Both the position numbers and the translations under genes were made by a program. A stretch of 9,781 nt of DNA from Accumulibacter sp. Its GTDB lineage: Bacteria > Pseudomonadota > Gammaproteobacteria > Burkholderiales > Rhodocyclaceae. Location of the stretch: NCBI GenBank assembly GCA_031284185.1, contig JAITAJ010000364.1, positions 1-9,781 of the forward strand, in the 5' to 3' direction. The notes below the pieces were generated by a model. It ran no database searches, was not told the origin of the DNA, and saw only the letters and a list, made by a program, of their open reading frames with translations. This document shows positions 1-7,085 of this stretch, in pieces (position 1 is the stretch's first letter; each line of letters begins with the position of its first letter).

Positions 1-1
1 A

Positions 2-2923
2 CCCTACGCGCAAATTCTGGCGGCGCTCATGCAGACCAGGGACGACGAGGGGCTGTCCACCGATGAACTGATGCTGGCGACCGGCAGGGATTCAAATAGG
101 CTACAGCGCATGTTGCGCGAACTCGACCAGTGGAAGTTGCTGTCCAATGACACTGAAATTGGCGTCACTTTTCATCGTGATCCGGATACCGTCACGCGGC
201 TCGATACGCTTGAACGCATCGAAAACGCATTGTTTGCCAATCTGCGCGAATGCGCTCCCGACGCCGACCGGGAAGACTGGCAGCAACTCAATGTGCGCCG
301 CCTGTGCGACATCCTGCGCCGCGATACGCAGACCGATTTCGATCCGGGCAAACTCACCCGGCTGTTGAAATCCTTCGCGGAACCCTTTGGCGAAAGCGCG
401 GAACGGCGAGGTTTCTTTGAGCTGCGTCCAGGCGGACCGGATCAGCGTCGTCTCCGTCTGTTGCGCGACTGGTCGAATATCGATCAGATCCGCAAGCGCC
501 GGATGCGGCTTGCCTGCGCGCTGGTCGACGTTTTCCAGAAAATGCGCCAGGGCAACAATCTGCTCGTCACTTGCAAGCAAGGCGTACTGGAGACGACGCT
601 GCAAGCCGACCTGACGCTTGCCGGGCTCGACATCAAGAACTGGGATGCCGCCCTCTCCGCCGCGCTCCTTTATCTGGATGCCAACGAAGTGCTGCATCTG
701 GCGCGCGGGAAGGCCGTGTTCCGCGCCGCGATGAAAATCCAGTTCGACGCGGACGCGCGGCAGCGCCAGTTCAAGAAATCCGATTATGCCGAGCTGGCCT
801 TGCACTATCAGGACAAAATCGTGCAGGTGCACGTGATGGCTGAATACGCGAATGCCGTCCTGCGCAAACTCAAGGCGGCGATGCGTTTCATCGACGATTA
901 TTTCAATCTGGATCGCGCGACATTCATCAAGATTTATTTTGCCGGACGCGAAGATATATTGACGATGGCCGCCACCGAGACGGCGCATCGCCGCATTCTC
1001 GTCGAACTCGCCAACCCGGCGCAGCAAGCCATCGTCGCCGCGCCGCGGGAAGAAAGCCTGCTCGTGCTCGCCGGCCCCGGCGCGGGCAAGACACGGGTCA
1101 TCGTGCATCGGGTGGCCTGGCTCTTGCGCGAAGGCATGGCGCTGCCGGAAGAAATCATGGTGCTGGCCTACAACCGCTCGACCATCGCCGAAATCCGCCG
1201 CCGCCTGTGGGAACTGGTCGGCGCGGACGCGACTGGCGTCGCCGTGCAAACCTTGCACGGCCTGGCCATGCGCCTGACCGGCACGAGTTGCGCGGTTGCC
1301 GCCGAGCGCGGCGAGACGGTCGACTTCGACAAGATCATCCGTAGCGCCACCGCGTTGTTGCGCGCCGCCGAACAGGGCGGGGAAGACGATGACGTCGGCG
1401 TTTCTCTCGCCCGCCATCGCCTGCTGGCCGGTCTGCGCTTCCTGCTGGTGGACGAGTATCAGGACATCAACGGCGATCACTACGACTTCATCGGCGCCGT
1501 CGCCGGACGCGCCCTGCAAACGGAAGAAGACCGCCTGTCGCTGATGGCGGTCGGCGATGACGACCAGAACATCTACGCCTTCAACCATACCAGCGCGCGC
1601 TACATCCGCCAGTTCGAGAAAGACTATCAGGCGCGCCGTTACAGCCTGCTCGAAAACTATCGCTCCACCGCGCACATCATCCAGTGCGCCAACCGGGTGA
1701 TCACCCCGGCGCGCGAGCGTATGAAACAAGGCCAGGAAATCCGTATCGACCATGCCCGCCGCAAGCCGCCGGAAGGCGGCGCGTGGGCGGCGCGAGACCC
1801 GCTTGCCGCGGGCCGGGTGCATGTGCTGGAAGTGCCTGACGATTCCCGGCAAGAAGCGGCGATGGCGCTGGATGAACTGCAACGCCTGCACGCTCTCTTG
1901 GCTGATGACGGCGAGGCCGGGCAATGGGGGCGCTTTGCCGTCATTGCCCGCCGCTGGGAAGACCTCGCGGCATTTGCCGCCTTGTGCCGCCGGCGCAATA
2001 TCCCCGCCGAACTCGTGCGTGATTCGGCGTCGATCAGGCTCCACGAAACCCGCGAAGGCTTCGCGCTCCTTTCCCTCTTGCGCGGCGAACGGCGCCAGAC
2101 GCGGAAACGGCACGTCAAACTGCGTTCCGGCGCGCTTGGCCGCTGGTTTCGCCGCTGCCACGGAGTCAGCGTGGAAGCCTGGATCGCGCATCCTTTCCGC
2201 GCCGCTTTGGCGCAATTCATCGCGGAGCGCGAGGCCATCGCGCCGGGTTACGAACTGGTCGCGGACAATCTGATCGACGCGCTCTACGAATTCGGCGCCG
2301 GAACCCGAACCCCCGGCGCGCCCAACGCGCCGATGCTGCTGCTGGCCGCGCACCGCGCCAAGGGACTGCAATTCGATCATGTATTGATTCTGGATGGCGG
2401 CGGCTGGAAAACCCGCGATGACGACGAACGCCGCCTCTACTACGTCGCCATGACGCGCGCGCGTCGGACGCTGACCCTGTGCGAAACCGTTGGCCGGCGC
2501 CATCCTTTCGTCGGCGATACCGGCGGCTTGCCGCTGCGCACACGCCCCCGTCCGGCAGCGGAAATCGAAAACCAGGCGCTCCCGCCGCGCACCCGCATTT
2601 ACAACCCGGAAAAGATCGTTCTCTCCTGGCCGGGCAGATTCGCCGAAAGCGCCCCCATCCACCGCGCCATCGCCGCGCTGGAAATCGGCGACGCGCTTAC
2701 CCTGCAACCCAGAAGCAACGGCAAGCCCGGATGGGAACTCGCCGATGCCGCCGGCACGATCGTCGGGCGCATGTCATCCAAATTCCAGTTACCGGAGGAG
2801 GGGAAAATCGTCGCGGTTCGCGTGGCGGCCATCCTTGTCCGCCGCGCCCGGCCTGACGAGGAAACGAAGGTGAAACGCTGGGAACTGGTATTGCCGGAAA
2901 TCGACGTTGAGCGCCCTGGATGA
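2..2923 (+). CDS. UvrD-type SF1 helicase, C-terminal part of a probable RecQ-UvrD fusion (5' partial)
   Basis: The frame has no stop back to the window edge, so the first internal ATG (29) is probably not the start. The first ~60 residues resemble a winged-helix segment (LSTDEL..ATGRDSNRLQRMLREL, then LLSNDT), the kind that follows the motor of RecQ-like helicases. A helical linker follows. The complete SF1A set then appears (numbering from codon 29): Q-motif NPAQQ 329-333, Walker A GPGAGKT 349-355, Walker B LLVDEYQD 472-479, motif III GDDDQ 509-513, motif IV ENYRST 542-547, motif V HRAKGLQF 775-782, motif VI ERRLYYVAMTRA 800-811. All catalytic residues look intact, so ATP-driven 3'-5' DNA unwinding is expected. 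About 150 residues after motif VI include a beta-rich stretch (GDALTLQP, GTIVGRMS). From memory, very large RecQ-family proteins with a C-terminal UvrD motor occur in proteobacteria. The RecQ half is not visible, so the fusion is inferred. A standalone UvrD-like helicase is the alternative. Confidence 0.85.
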   Translation, partial: PYAQILAALMQTRDDEGLSTDELMLATGRDSNRLQRMLRELDQWKLLSNDTEIGVTFHRDPDTVTRLDTLERIENALFANLRECAPDADREDWQQLNVRRLCDILRRDTQTDFDPGKLTRLLKSFAEPFGESAERRGFFELRPGGPDQRRLRLLRDWSNIDQIRKRRMRLACALVDVFQKMRQGNNLLVTCKQGVLETTLQADLTLAGLDIKNWDAALSAALLYLDANEVLHLARGKAVFRAAMKIQFDADARQRQFKKSDYAELALHYQDKIVQVHVMAEYANAVLRKLKAAMRFIDDYFNLDRATFIKIYFAGREDILTMAATETAHRRILVELANPAQQAIVAAPREESLLVLAGPGAGKTRVIVHRVAWLLREGMALPEEIMVLAYNRSTIAEIRRRLWELVGADATGVAVQTLHGLAMRLTGTSCAVAAERGETVDFDKIIRSATALLRAAEQGGEDDDVGVSLARHRLLAGLRFLLVDEYQDINGDHYDFIGAVAGRALQTEEDRLSLMAVGDDDQNIYAFNHTSARYIRQFEKDYQARRYSLLENYRSTAHIIQCANRVITPARERMKQGQEIRIDHARRKPPEGGAWAARDPLAAGRVHVLEVPDDSRQEAAMALDELQRLHALLADDGEAGQWGRFAVIARRWEDLAAFAALCRRRNIPAELVRDSASIRLHETREGFALLSLLRGERRQTRKRHVKLRSGALGRWFRRCHGVSVEAWIAHPFRAALAQFIAEREAIAPGYELVADNLIDALYEFGAGTRTPGAPNAPMLLLAAHRAKGLQFDHVLILDGGGWKTRDDDERRLYYVAMTRARRTLTLCETVGRRHPFVGDTGGLPLRTRPRPAAEIENQALPPRTRIYNPEKIVLSWPGRFAESAPIHRAIAALEIGDALTLQPRSNGKPGWELADAAGTIVGRMSSKFQLPEEGKIVAVRVAAILVRRARPDEETKVKRWELVLPEIDVERPG

Positions 2924-3134
2924 TCGGAAGAAAAACCGCCCGCCTCCCGCGCGACGGGAAGGCGCCGCGCTCCATCATTTGCTCATCGGCACATGCCTCG
3001 CGCTCGGTCCGCTCGGGCGCGATTCATCGAGTGTCGGATATTTTTACATCCAGACATGGCGGATTCGGCGAAAAAAATTCCGATTATTTCGTATATGTTC
3101 TTGTAAACAGCGGGTTGAGAAAAGTCACCCAAAA
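2924..3134. other. Intergenic region upstream of the PEP-CTERM promoter
   Basis: There is no credible gene here. The first part is GC-rich and holds an imperfect hairpin (2941-2949 with 2955-2964, one bulge) without a T-tract on the + strand. It is therefore not a convincing terminator for the helicase gene. From about 3030 onward the sequence becomes AT-rich, as expected for a promoter-proximal control region. Confidence 0.6.
3032..3056. promoter_or_regulatory. Imperfect dyad, candidate enhancer-binding site for a sigma-54 activator
   Basis: TGTCGGAT (3032-3039) and ATCCAGACA (3048-3056) are inverted copies with one extra base, separated by an AT-rich 8-base spacer. The dyad lies about 80-105 bases upstream of the -24 element at 3137, within the usual distance for sigma-54 enhancer-binding proteins. 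In PEP-CTERM organisms the likely activator type is PrsR. I do not know its binding motif, so the assignment is inference from position and symmetry only. Confidence 0.3.
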
Positions 3135-3152
3135 TTGGCATGGAATGTGCTT
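3135..3152 (+). promoter_or_regulatory. Sigma-54 (RpoN) promoter of the PEP-CTERM gene
   Basis: TTGGCATGGAATGTGCTT matches the -24/-12 consensus YTGGCACGNNNNTTGCW at all but two of the specified positions. The invariant GG (3137-3138) and GC (3149-3150) are exactly 10 bases apart. Transcription would start near 3161, leaving a leader of about 55 bases before the ATG at 3218. This agrees with published reports that the PEP-CTERM gene pepA of Zoogloea depends on RpoN and PrsK/PrsR. Confidence 0.72.
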
Positions 3153-3217
3153 GATGCCACGCATCGTAACGATTGTGGCCCTGTCGCTGCAACGCTTTTT
3201 CAAGCAGGAGAAACGAA

Positions 3218-4021
3218 ATGAGACTTTCAAAGACATTTGCTGCAACAGCTGTCGTCGTCATGCTCTCTGCCGGTTCTGCGTTGGCGGCGGGGGACGGCAT
3301 GGATTTCAAGGTGGATGAAGGGACGCTCGTTACCGGCACTCCCCACACGTTCATTGCGGATTCGTTCAATTTCCATTGGGACGCGAGCGTCCAGCAGCAG
3401 ACGGACGGTATTCTGGACTATAGCGCGGGCGACACGTTCCGGGAAGTTGGAAATTTTTACGTGACATCCTTTGATCTGGACAACCGTCCGATATGGGGTA
3501 CGAACATCAACCACAACTATGGACTCATCGGGTTATTCGACGCAAGCGGTTTGGCCGGGCTGTTCCTCGCTGCCAGCGGCCCGGGGATCAATGTTCAATT
3601 TTCCAGTTTCAATCTTTCCCTTGGCCTCGATCTCGATAACGATGGCATGATTGATATCGATCTCGGTTCGGCGACATTATTGCGCGGTGAAGCGAATCTG
3701 ACTCCGGCAGGCATAGCAAAGGGAGACTATCACGTCGTTCTGGAATTCAAGGCCAACAGTGAAGGCGAACGCTTCTTCATCGAGCCCAATCCATTCATTC
3801 TGGAACTTGATCTATCGGGGGTCTTGTCGTCTCTCGACACAGCGGATATCTCCAGCGGTAGTTTCAGCAAGCAAGGTTCTGGTGATGCGTGGGTAAGTGG
3901 GCTGGAGATACCCGAACCCGCATCCCTCGCCCTGTTTGGTCTCGGCCTGTTTTGTTTGGCGGGCATTTCAAGCCGCCAGAAAGTATGCAAGGTATTGATA
4001 AGGAACAAAGACAGGCGTTAG
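3218..4021 (+). CDS. Secreted PEP-CTERM sorting-domain protein, PepA-like
   Basis: This 267-residue protein is exported and probably processed by an exosortase. The start is ATG 3218, because AGGAG at 3206-3210 sits 7 bases upstream and a clean Sec signal peptide follows (RLSK, hydrophobic 7-16, cleavage after ALA at about 23). The mature part is Asp/Asn/Gly-rich with alternating beta-type segments and a DLDNDGMIDIDLG stretch that could bind calcium. The C-terminus has the sorting signal: PEP at 232-234, a hydrophobic helix (about 237-250), then basic residues. Its organisation resembles the flocculation-associated PEP-CTERM protein PepA, which acts with exopolysaccharide in floc formation; that family assignment is tentative. 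The gene is visibly more AT-rich than its neighbours. The tail after SSRQK is about 12 residues longer than usual. No exosortase gene is in the window. Confidence 0.85.
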   Translation: MRLSKTFAATAVVVMLSAGSALAAGDGMDFKVDEGTLVTGTPHTFIADSFNFHWDASVQQQTDGILDYSAGDTFREVGNFYVTSFDLDNRPIWGTNINHNYGLIGLFDASGLAGLFLAASGPGINVQFSSFNLSLGLDLDNDGMIDIDLGSATLLRGEANLTPAGIAKGDYHVVLEFKANSEGERFFIEPNPFILELDLSGVLSSLDTADISSGSFSKQGSGDAWVSGLEIPEPASLALFGLGLFCLAGISSRQKVCKVLIRNKDRR

Positions 4022-4046
4022 AGACCGATTCCCTGACCAGGAATGC

Positions 4047-4073
4047 CGCCCGGCCCGACCGGGCGTCTTTTTT
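4047..4073 (+). terminator. Rho-independent terminator 1 after the PEP-CTERM gene
   Basis: A perfect 7-bp stem, CGCCCGG (4047-4053) with CCGGGCG (4059-4065), has a 5-base loop and is followed at once by TCTTTTTT. It begins 26 bases after the stop codon of the PEP-CTERM gene. Confidence 0.88.
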
Positions 4074-4117
4074 GGACATCACGCCAGTCGTGAAAACGCA
4101 TGAATTCGATCGCAAAG

Positions 4118-4143
4118 GCCCGGTTTTCCGGGCTTTTGCTTTT
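4118..4143 (+). terminator. Rho-independent terminator 2 (tandem)
   Basis: A 6-bp stem, GCCCGG (4118-4123) with CCGGGC (4128-4133), has a TTTT loop and is followed by TTTTGCTTTT. The AAA just upstream could extend the stem past one bulged G. The core stem sequence is the same as in terminator 1, which lies about 50 bases upstream. Confidence 0.75.
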
Positions 4144-4543
4144 CTCGGAAGCGGGATGCAAGGGCTTCCGCGGCCTCGACCCCAAGCGGCGCCGAACTCG
4201 AACGGACTCCCAACTCCCTTTGTCTCGGTTCGCCGATGAGCGCTCGCGTCCATGAGGCAAAGTCAAATCCGCATCGATAGGGAGGAGGGGGATTTCCATC
4301 GATCCGGCGAAATACCTGGCGCTCTTGCGCCCCGGAGACTTCCCCGGTCCTTCCGCCCCCTTGCGGAACGCGGCATTCCGCGGCGTCGGTGGCCGACACG
4401 GCAAAGCGCGCATGGCGCCCGGCCAGATGAGCGGCCCCGTCGCTGACTGCGGCCAGACGGCAGCGCCTCGCCCCATCCTTCGGCCCGCGGTATCAGGACT
4501 GGGATCCCCTCCATGACCAGGGCGCCAGGATCTCGCGTACTTA
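4144..4543. other. 400-base region with no recognisable gene
   Basis: Short open frames exist on both strands, but they are Arg/Pro/Gly-rich with no family resemblance and no good start with a ribosome-binding site. Visible structure includes small hairpins at 4318-4331 (GGCGC/GCGCC) and 4363-4381 (GCGGAA/TTCCGC). There is also a purine tract with GGAGGAGG at 4281-4288 lying between two ATCGAT palindromes (4273-4278, 4298-4303). I cannot assign a function to any of this. Confidence 0.5.
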
Positions 4544-4568
4544 AATCTTGATAAAAGTAGTCGGGTAT
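4544..4568. promoter_or_regulatory. Type-1-like IscR operator over the cysE promoter
   Basis: The right half, TAGTCGGGTAT (4558-4568), matches the E. coli type-1 half-site YAGTCRRSTAT at every position. The left part, AATCTTGATAAAAG (4544-4557), matches ATASYYGACT-RWWW at 9 of 14 positions. The total is 20 of 25. It covers the -35 and the spacer of the promoter at 4548-4576, the geometry expected for repression by holo-IscR. Since iscR is the second gene of the operon, this implies autoregulation. The match was made by eye to the remembered consensus. Confidence 0.6.
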
Positions 4569-4576
4569 TCTATAAT
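4548..4576 (+). promoter_or_regulatory. Sigma-70 promoter of the cysE-isc operon
   Basis: The -35 element TTGATA (4548-4553) is separated by 17 bases from a perfect -10 element TATAAT (4571-4576). Transcription would start near 4583, giving a leader of about 25 bases before the cysE ATG at 4608. It is the only strong promoter I see before the isc genes. Confidence 0.8.
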
Positions 4577-4607
4577 CCGCCATTCTTCAGAATCGAAGAT
4601 TCCTTCC

Positions 4608-5369
4608 ATGTTCAGCCATCTGCGAGAAGATGTCAGCTCGGTATTCGAGCGTGACCCCGCCGCCCGAAACTCGTGGGAGGTGCTGACCTGTTATCCCGGT
4701 CTGCACGCGGTGTTCATGCATCGTCTCGCGCATTGGCTGTGGACCCGCCGTCTTCGCTGGGTGGGCCGCTTCATTTCACACTTGGCCCGCTTCCTGACCG
4801 GCATCGAAATCCATCCCGGCGCCACCATCGGTCGCCGTCTTTTCATCGATCATGGCATGGGCGTGGTGATCGGCGAGACGGCGGTGATCGGCGATGACGT
4901 GACCCTGTATCACAGCGTCACGCTCGGCGGCACGTCGTGGAACAAGGGCAAGCGCCATCCGACCCTGGAAGATGGCGTGGTCATCGGCGCCGGGGCCAAG
5001 GTGCTCGGACCGGTCACGGTCGGCGCCAACGCCAAGGTCGGTTCCAATGCCGTCGTCGTGAAAAGCGTGCCGTCCGGGATGACGGCGGTGGGTAATCCGG
5101 CCCGCATCATCGACGGGGAACAGGCGCAAAGGCGCGAGCAGAAGGCCGGACAGATGGGGTTTTCGGCGTATGCGCTGTCGGCCAACCAGGACGATCCGTT
5201 GGCGAAAGCCATTCATGGCCTGCTCGATCACGCGGTGGATACCGACCGGCGTATCGAGGCGCTGATCAAGAGGCTCGAATCGACCGGCGTCAGCGTCGCG
5301 GATGAGTTGGCGACGGCGGACCAGTTCGATCCGAAATACCTGAGCAAAATCGTTGACTATTCCATCTGA
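4608..5369 (+). CDS. cysE: Serine O-acetyltransferase (CysE)
   Basis: The enzyme acetylates L-serine with acetyl-CoA to O-acetylserine, the precursor from which CysK makes cysteine. It has 253 residues from ATG 4608; an upstream in-frame ATG (4548) lies inside the promoter, so it is excluded. A short helical N-terminal part (1-64) precedes a left-handed beta-helix of hexapeptide repeats (about 66-165). Family residues are visible: HPGATIG at 69-75, IDHGMGVVIGET with His82, the SVTLGGT loop (103-109) and KRHP with His117, then GNPARI at 162-167. The N-terminal domain is much shorter than in E. coli CysE, and about 85 residues follow the beta-helix. These end in DYSI with a terminal Ile, resembling the CysK-docking tails of known enzymes. 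The ribosome-binding site is weak (GAAG). The gene is the first of the isc operon, 55 bases before iscR. Confidence 0.94.
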   Translation: MFSHLREDVSSVFERDPAARNSWEVLTCYPGLHAVFMHRLAHWLWTRRLRWVGRFISHLARFLTGIEIHPGATIGRRLFIDHGMGVVIGETAVIGDDVTLYHSVTLGGTSWNKGKRHPTLEDGVVIGAGAKVLGPVTVGANAKVGSNAVVVKSVPSGMTAVGNPARIIDGEQAQRREQKAGQMGFSAYALSANQDDPLAKAIHGLLDHAVDTDRRIEALIKRLESTGVSVADELATADQFDPKYLSKIVDYSI

Positions 5370-5424
5370 CAGTGGAAACTTGCGCAATGTCTGACGAAAC
5401 CAATCGGACCTCGATGGGGATGCC

Positions 5425-5895
5425 ATGCGACTGACGACCAAAGGACGCTTCGCCGTGACGGCCATGGCCGATCTGGCCCTGAACAGCGGCGCGGGGCCGG
5501 TGACCCTGGCCGGCATCAGCGAACGGCAGAAGATATCCCTTTCGTATCTCGAGCAGTTGTTCGGCAAGCTGCGGCGGCACAAACTCGTCGACAGCGTGCG
5601 CGGTCCCGGCGGCGGTTATTGTCTGGCGCGACCGATGGAACGGATTTCGGTGGCCGACATCGTGCGCGCCGTGGATGAGGGGCTGGACGCGACGCAGTGC
5701 GGAGGCGACGAGAATTGCAGGGACGAGGCGCGCTGTCTGACGCATGACCTGTGGGCGACCCTGAATTTCAAGATGTACGAATACCTGGAATCGGTGACCC
5801 TGTCCGGCCTGGTCGGAAAATGTCCGGGAAAGACCGGCGCCGGCGTTTTTCCGCTCGAAGACGCGCGCCGCGGCGCGTTGTCGACATTGGTCTGA
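5425..5895 (+). CDS. iscR: Fe-S cluster-sensing transcriptional regulator IscR
   Basis: This Rrf2-family regulator has 156 residues. The N-terminus MRLTTKGRFAVTAMADLAL and the winged helix-turn-helix with GPGGGY at 60-65 are typical. The [2Fe-2S] ligands are present as C92, C98, C104 and H107 (C-x5-C-x5-C-x2-H), in the same positions as in E. coli IscR. The holo form is expected to repress through type-1 sites, such as the candidate at 4544-4568, and the apo form can bind type-2 sites. GGGGA at 5416-5420 is a short-spaced ribosome-binding site. The stop is 6 bases before the next start, so translation is probably coupled to the desulfurase gene that follows. Confidence 0.96.
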   Translation: MRLTTKGRFAVTAMADLALNSGAGPVTLAGISERQKISLSYLEQLFGKLRRHKLVDSVRGPGGGYCLARPMERISVADIVRAVDEGLDATQCGGDENCRDEARCLTHDLWATLNFKMYEYLESVTLSGLVGKCPGKTGAGVFPLEDARRGALSTLV

Positions 5896-5901
5896 AACGA
5901 A

Positions 5902-7056
5902 ATGGCAACGGTCTATTTCGATCACAACGCGACGACGCCGGTCGATCCTTCGGTATTGCAAGCGATGCTGCCGTGGTTTTCGGAGCGCTGCGGCAATGCT
6001 TCCAGCCTGCACGAATATGGCCGCGAGGCGCGCAGGGCGATCGACGAAGCGCGCGAGAAGGTTGCCGCGGCGGTCGGCGCGCATACCACGGAAGTGGTGT
6101 TCACCAGCGGGGGATCGGAAGCGAACAACATGTTCATCAAGGGCGCGGCGGCCTTGCTGGGGCAGGGCACGCTGGCCGTTAGCGCGGTCGAGCACCCGTC
6201 GGTGATCCGGCCGGCGGAACGGCTCGCGCGGCGCCGCTGGCAAGTGCAACGGCTGGCCGTCGACGGCGAGGGCCGTATCGATGCGGAAGCCTATCGGCGA
6301 ACGATGTCGCTGAGGCCGAAGCTGGTGTCGGTGATGCTGGCCAACAACGAAACCGGGGTGTTGCAGAACGTCGCGGCGCTGGCGGAAGCGGCAAGGGAGG
6401 CCGGCGCGCTTTTTCATACCGACGGCGTACAGGCGCTGGGCAAGATTCCGGTCGATTTCCGGGCGCTGAACGCCCGCGGCGTCAACGCGCTGACCCTGTC
6501 GGCGCACAAGCTCGGCGGACCGAAGGGCGCGGGCGCGCTGGTGCTGGACAAGCGAGTCGAAATCGAGCCGCTGCTTGCCGGCGGCGGGCAGGAACGCGAT
6601 CTGCGTTCGGGCACGGAAAACGTCGCGGCGATCGTCGGTTTCGGCGCGGCGTGTGAATTGGCGACGCGGCAACTGGCGGAACGGGCGGCGCGGCTCTTTG
6701 CCCTGCGGCAACGGCTGGAAGCGGGTTTGCGCGCCAGCGGCGCGGCGCTCTTCGGCGGCGACGCGGAACGTCTGCCGAACACGGTCTGCTTTGCGATCGC
6801 GGGCTTCGACGGCGGAACCCTGATCGCTCATCTGGATCGCGCGGGCTATGCGCTGGCCAGCGGCGCGGCGTGTTCGAGCGCCAATCCGGGGCCGTCGCAC
6901 GTGCTCACGGCGATGGGCGTGGCCGACGATCTGGCGCGCGGCGCGTTGCGGCTCAGCCTCGGAGCGGGCAACACGCAGGCGCAGGTCGATGGCTTCATCG
7001 CCGCCCTGCGCGGCACGGTGGCGAGGCTGCAACGATTGACAGCGCTTGCTGTCTGA
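5902..7056 (+). CDS. Cysteine desulfurase, NifS/IscS-like paralogue
   Basis: This PLP enzyme takes sulfur from L-cysteine as a persulfide, leaving alanine. It has 384 residues. The N-terminus VYFDHNATTPVDPSV is typical of class V aminotransferases. Visible residues are His98 (VEHPS) over the PLP ring, ANNETG at 147-152, Asp174 and Gln177 (HTDGVQ), Lys203 (SAHK) for the Schiff base, and Cys324 in ALASGAACSSANPGPSHVL. The Cys sits in a full-length group-I loop but differs from the SGSACTSASLEPSYVL loop of IscS. The protein ends in RLQRLTALAV and lacks the SPLWEM tail that in IscS helps dock IscU. It lies between iscR and iscS, 6 bases after iscR and 29 before iscS. Its partner and preferred acceptor are unknown. 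It may supply sulfur outside IscU-based assembly; that is inference. Annotation pipelines may call it nifS or iscS. Confidence 0.9.
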   Translation: MATVYFDHNATTPVDPSVLQAMLPWFSERCGNASSLHEYGREARRAIDEAREKVAAAVGAHTTEVVFTSGGSEANNMFIKGAAALLGQGTLAVSAVEHPSVIRPAERLARRRWQVQRLAVDGEGRIDAEAYRRTMSLRPKLVSVMLANNETGVLQNVAALAEAAREAGALFHTDGVQALGKIPVDFRALNARGVNALTLSAHKLGGPKGAGALVLDKRVEIEPLLAGGGQERDLRSGTENVAAIVGFGAACELATRQLAERAARLFALRQRLEAGLRASGAALFGGDAERLPNTVCFAIAGFDGGTLIAHLDRAGYALASGAACSSANPGPSHVLTAMGVADDLARGALRLSLGAGNTQAQVDGFIAALRGTVARLQRLTALAV

Positions 7057-7085
7057 CGATCAACTTTGCGAAATGGAGTGAGAAT

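Noticed and set aside
101..2707. 868-codon open frame on the minus strand
   Set aside because: It is fully antisense to the helicase, whose motifs are unmistakable. Long antisense frames are expected where GC-rich codon bias avoids stops, and the translation has no recognisable motif.
2941..2964. Hairpin after the helicase gene as a terminator
   Set aside because: The stem is bulged and no T-tract follows on the + strand. A short T-run exists only for the minus strand, where no gene is seen.
4018..4476. Minus-strand 152-codon frame after the PEP-CTERM gene
   Set aside because: It runs through both terminators, is low in complexity (Arg/Pro/Gly), and has no ribosome-binding site or family resemblance.
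4325..4516. Plus-strand short frame starting at TTG in the gap before cysE
   Set aside because: It has a non-ATG start without suitable spacing from the purine tract, and a composition typical of random GC-rich sequence.
5353..5424. Possible promoter or type-2 IscR site between cysE and iscR
   Set aside because: A TTGACT is present at 5353-5358, but no acceptable -10 follows at 16-18 bases, and similarity to the type-2 consensus is poor.
5290..7032. 580-codon minus-strand frame across cysE, iscR and the first desulfurase
   Set aside because: It is antisense to three well-recognised genes, Arg/Gln/His-rich, without family features. It is a GC-bias shadow.
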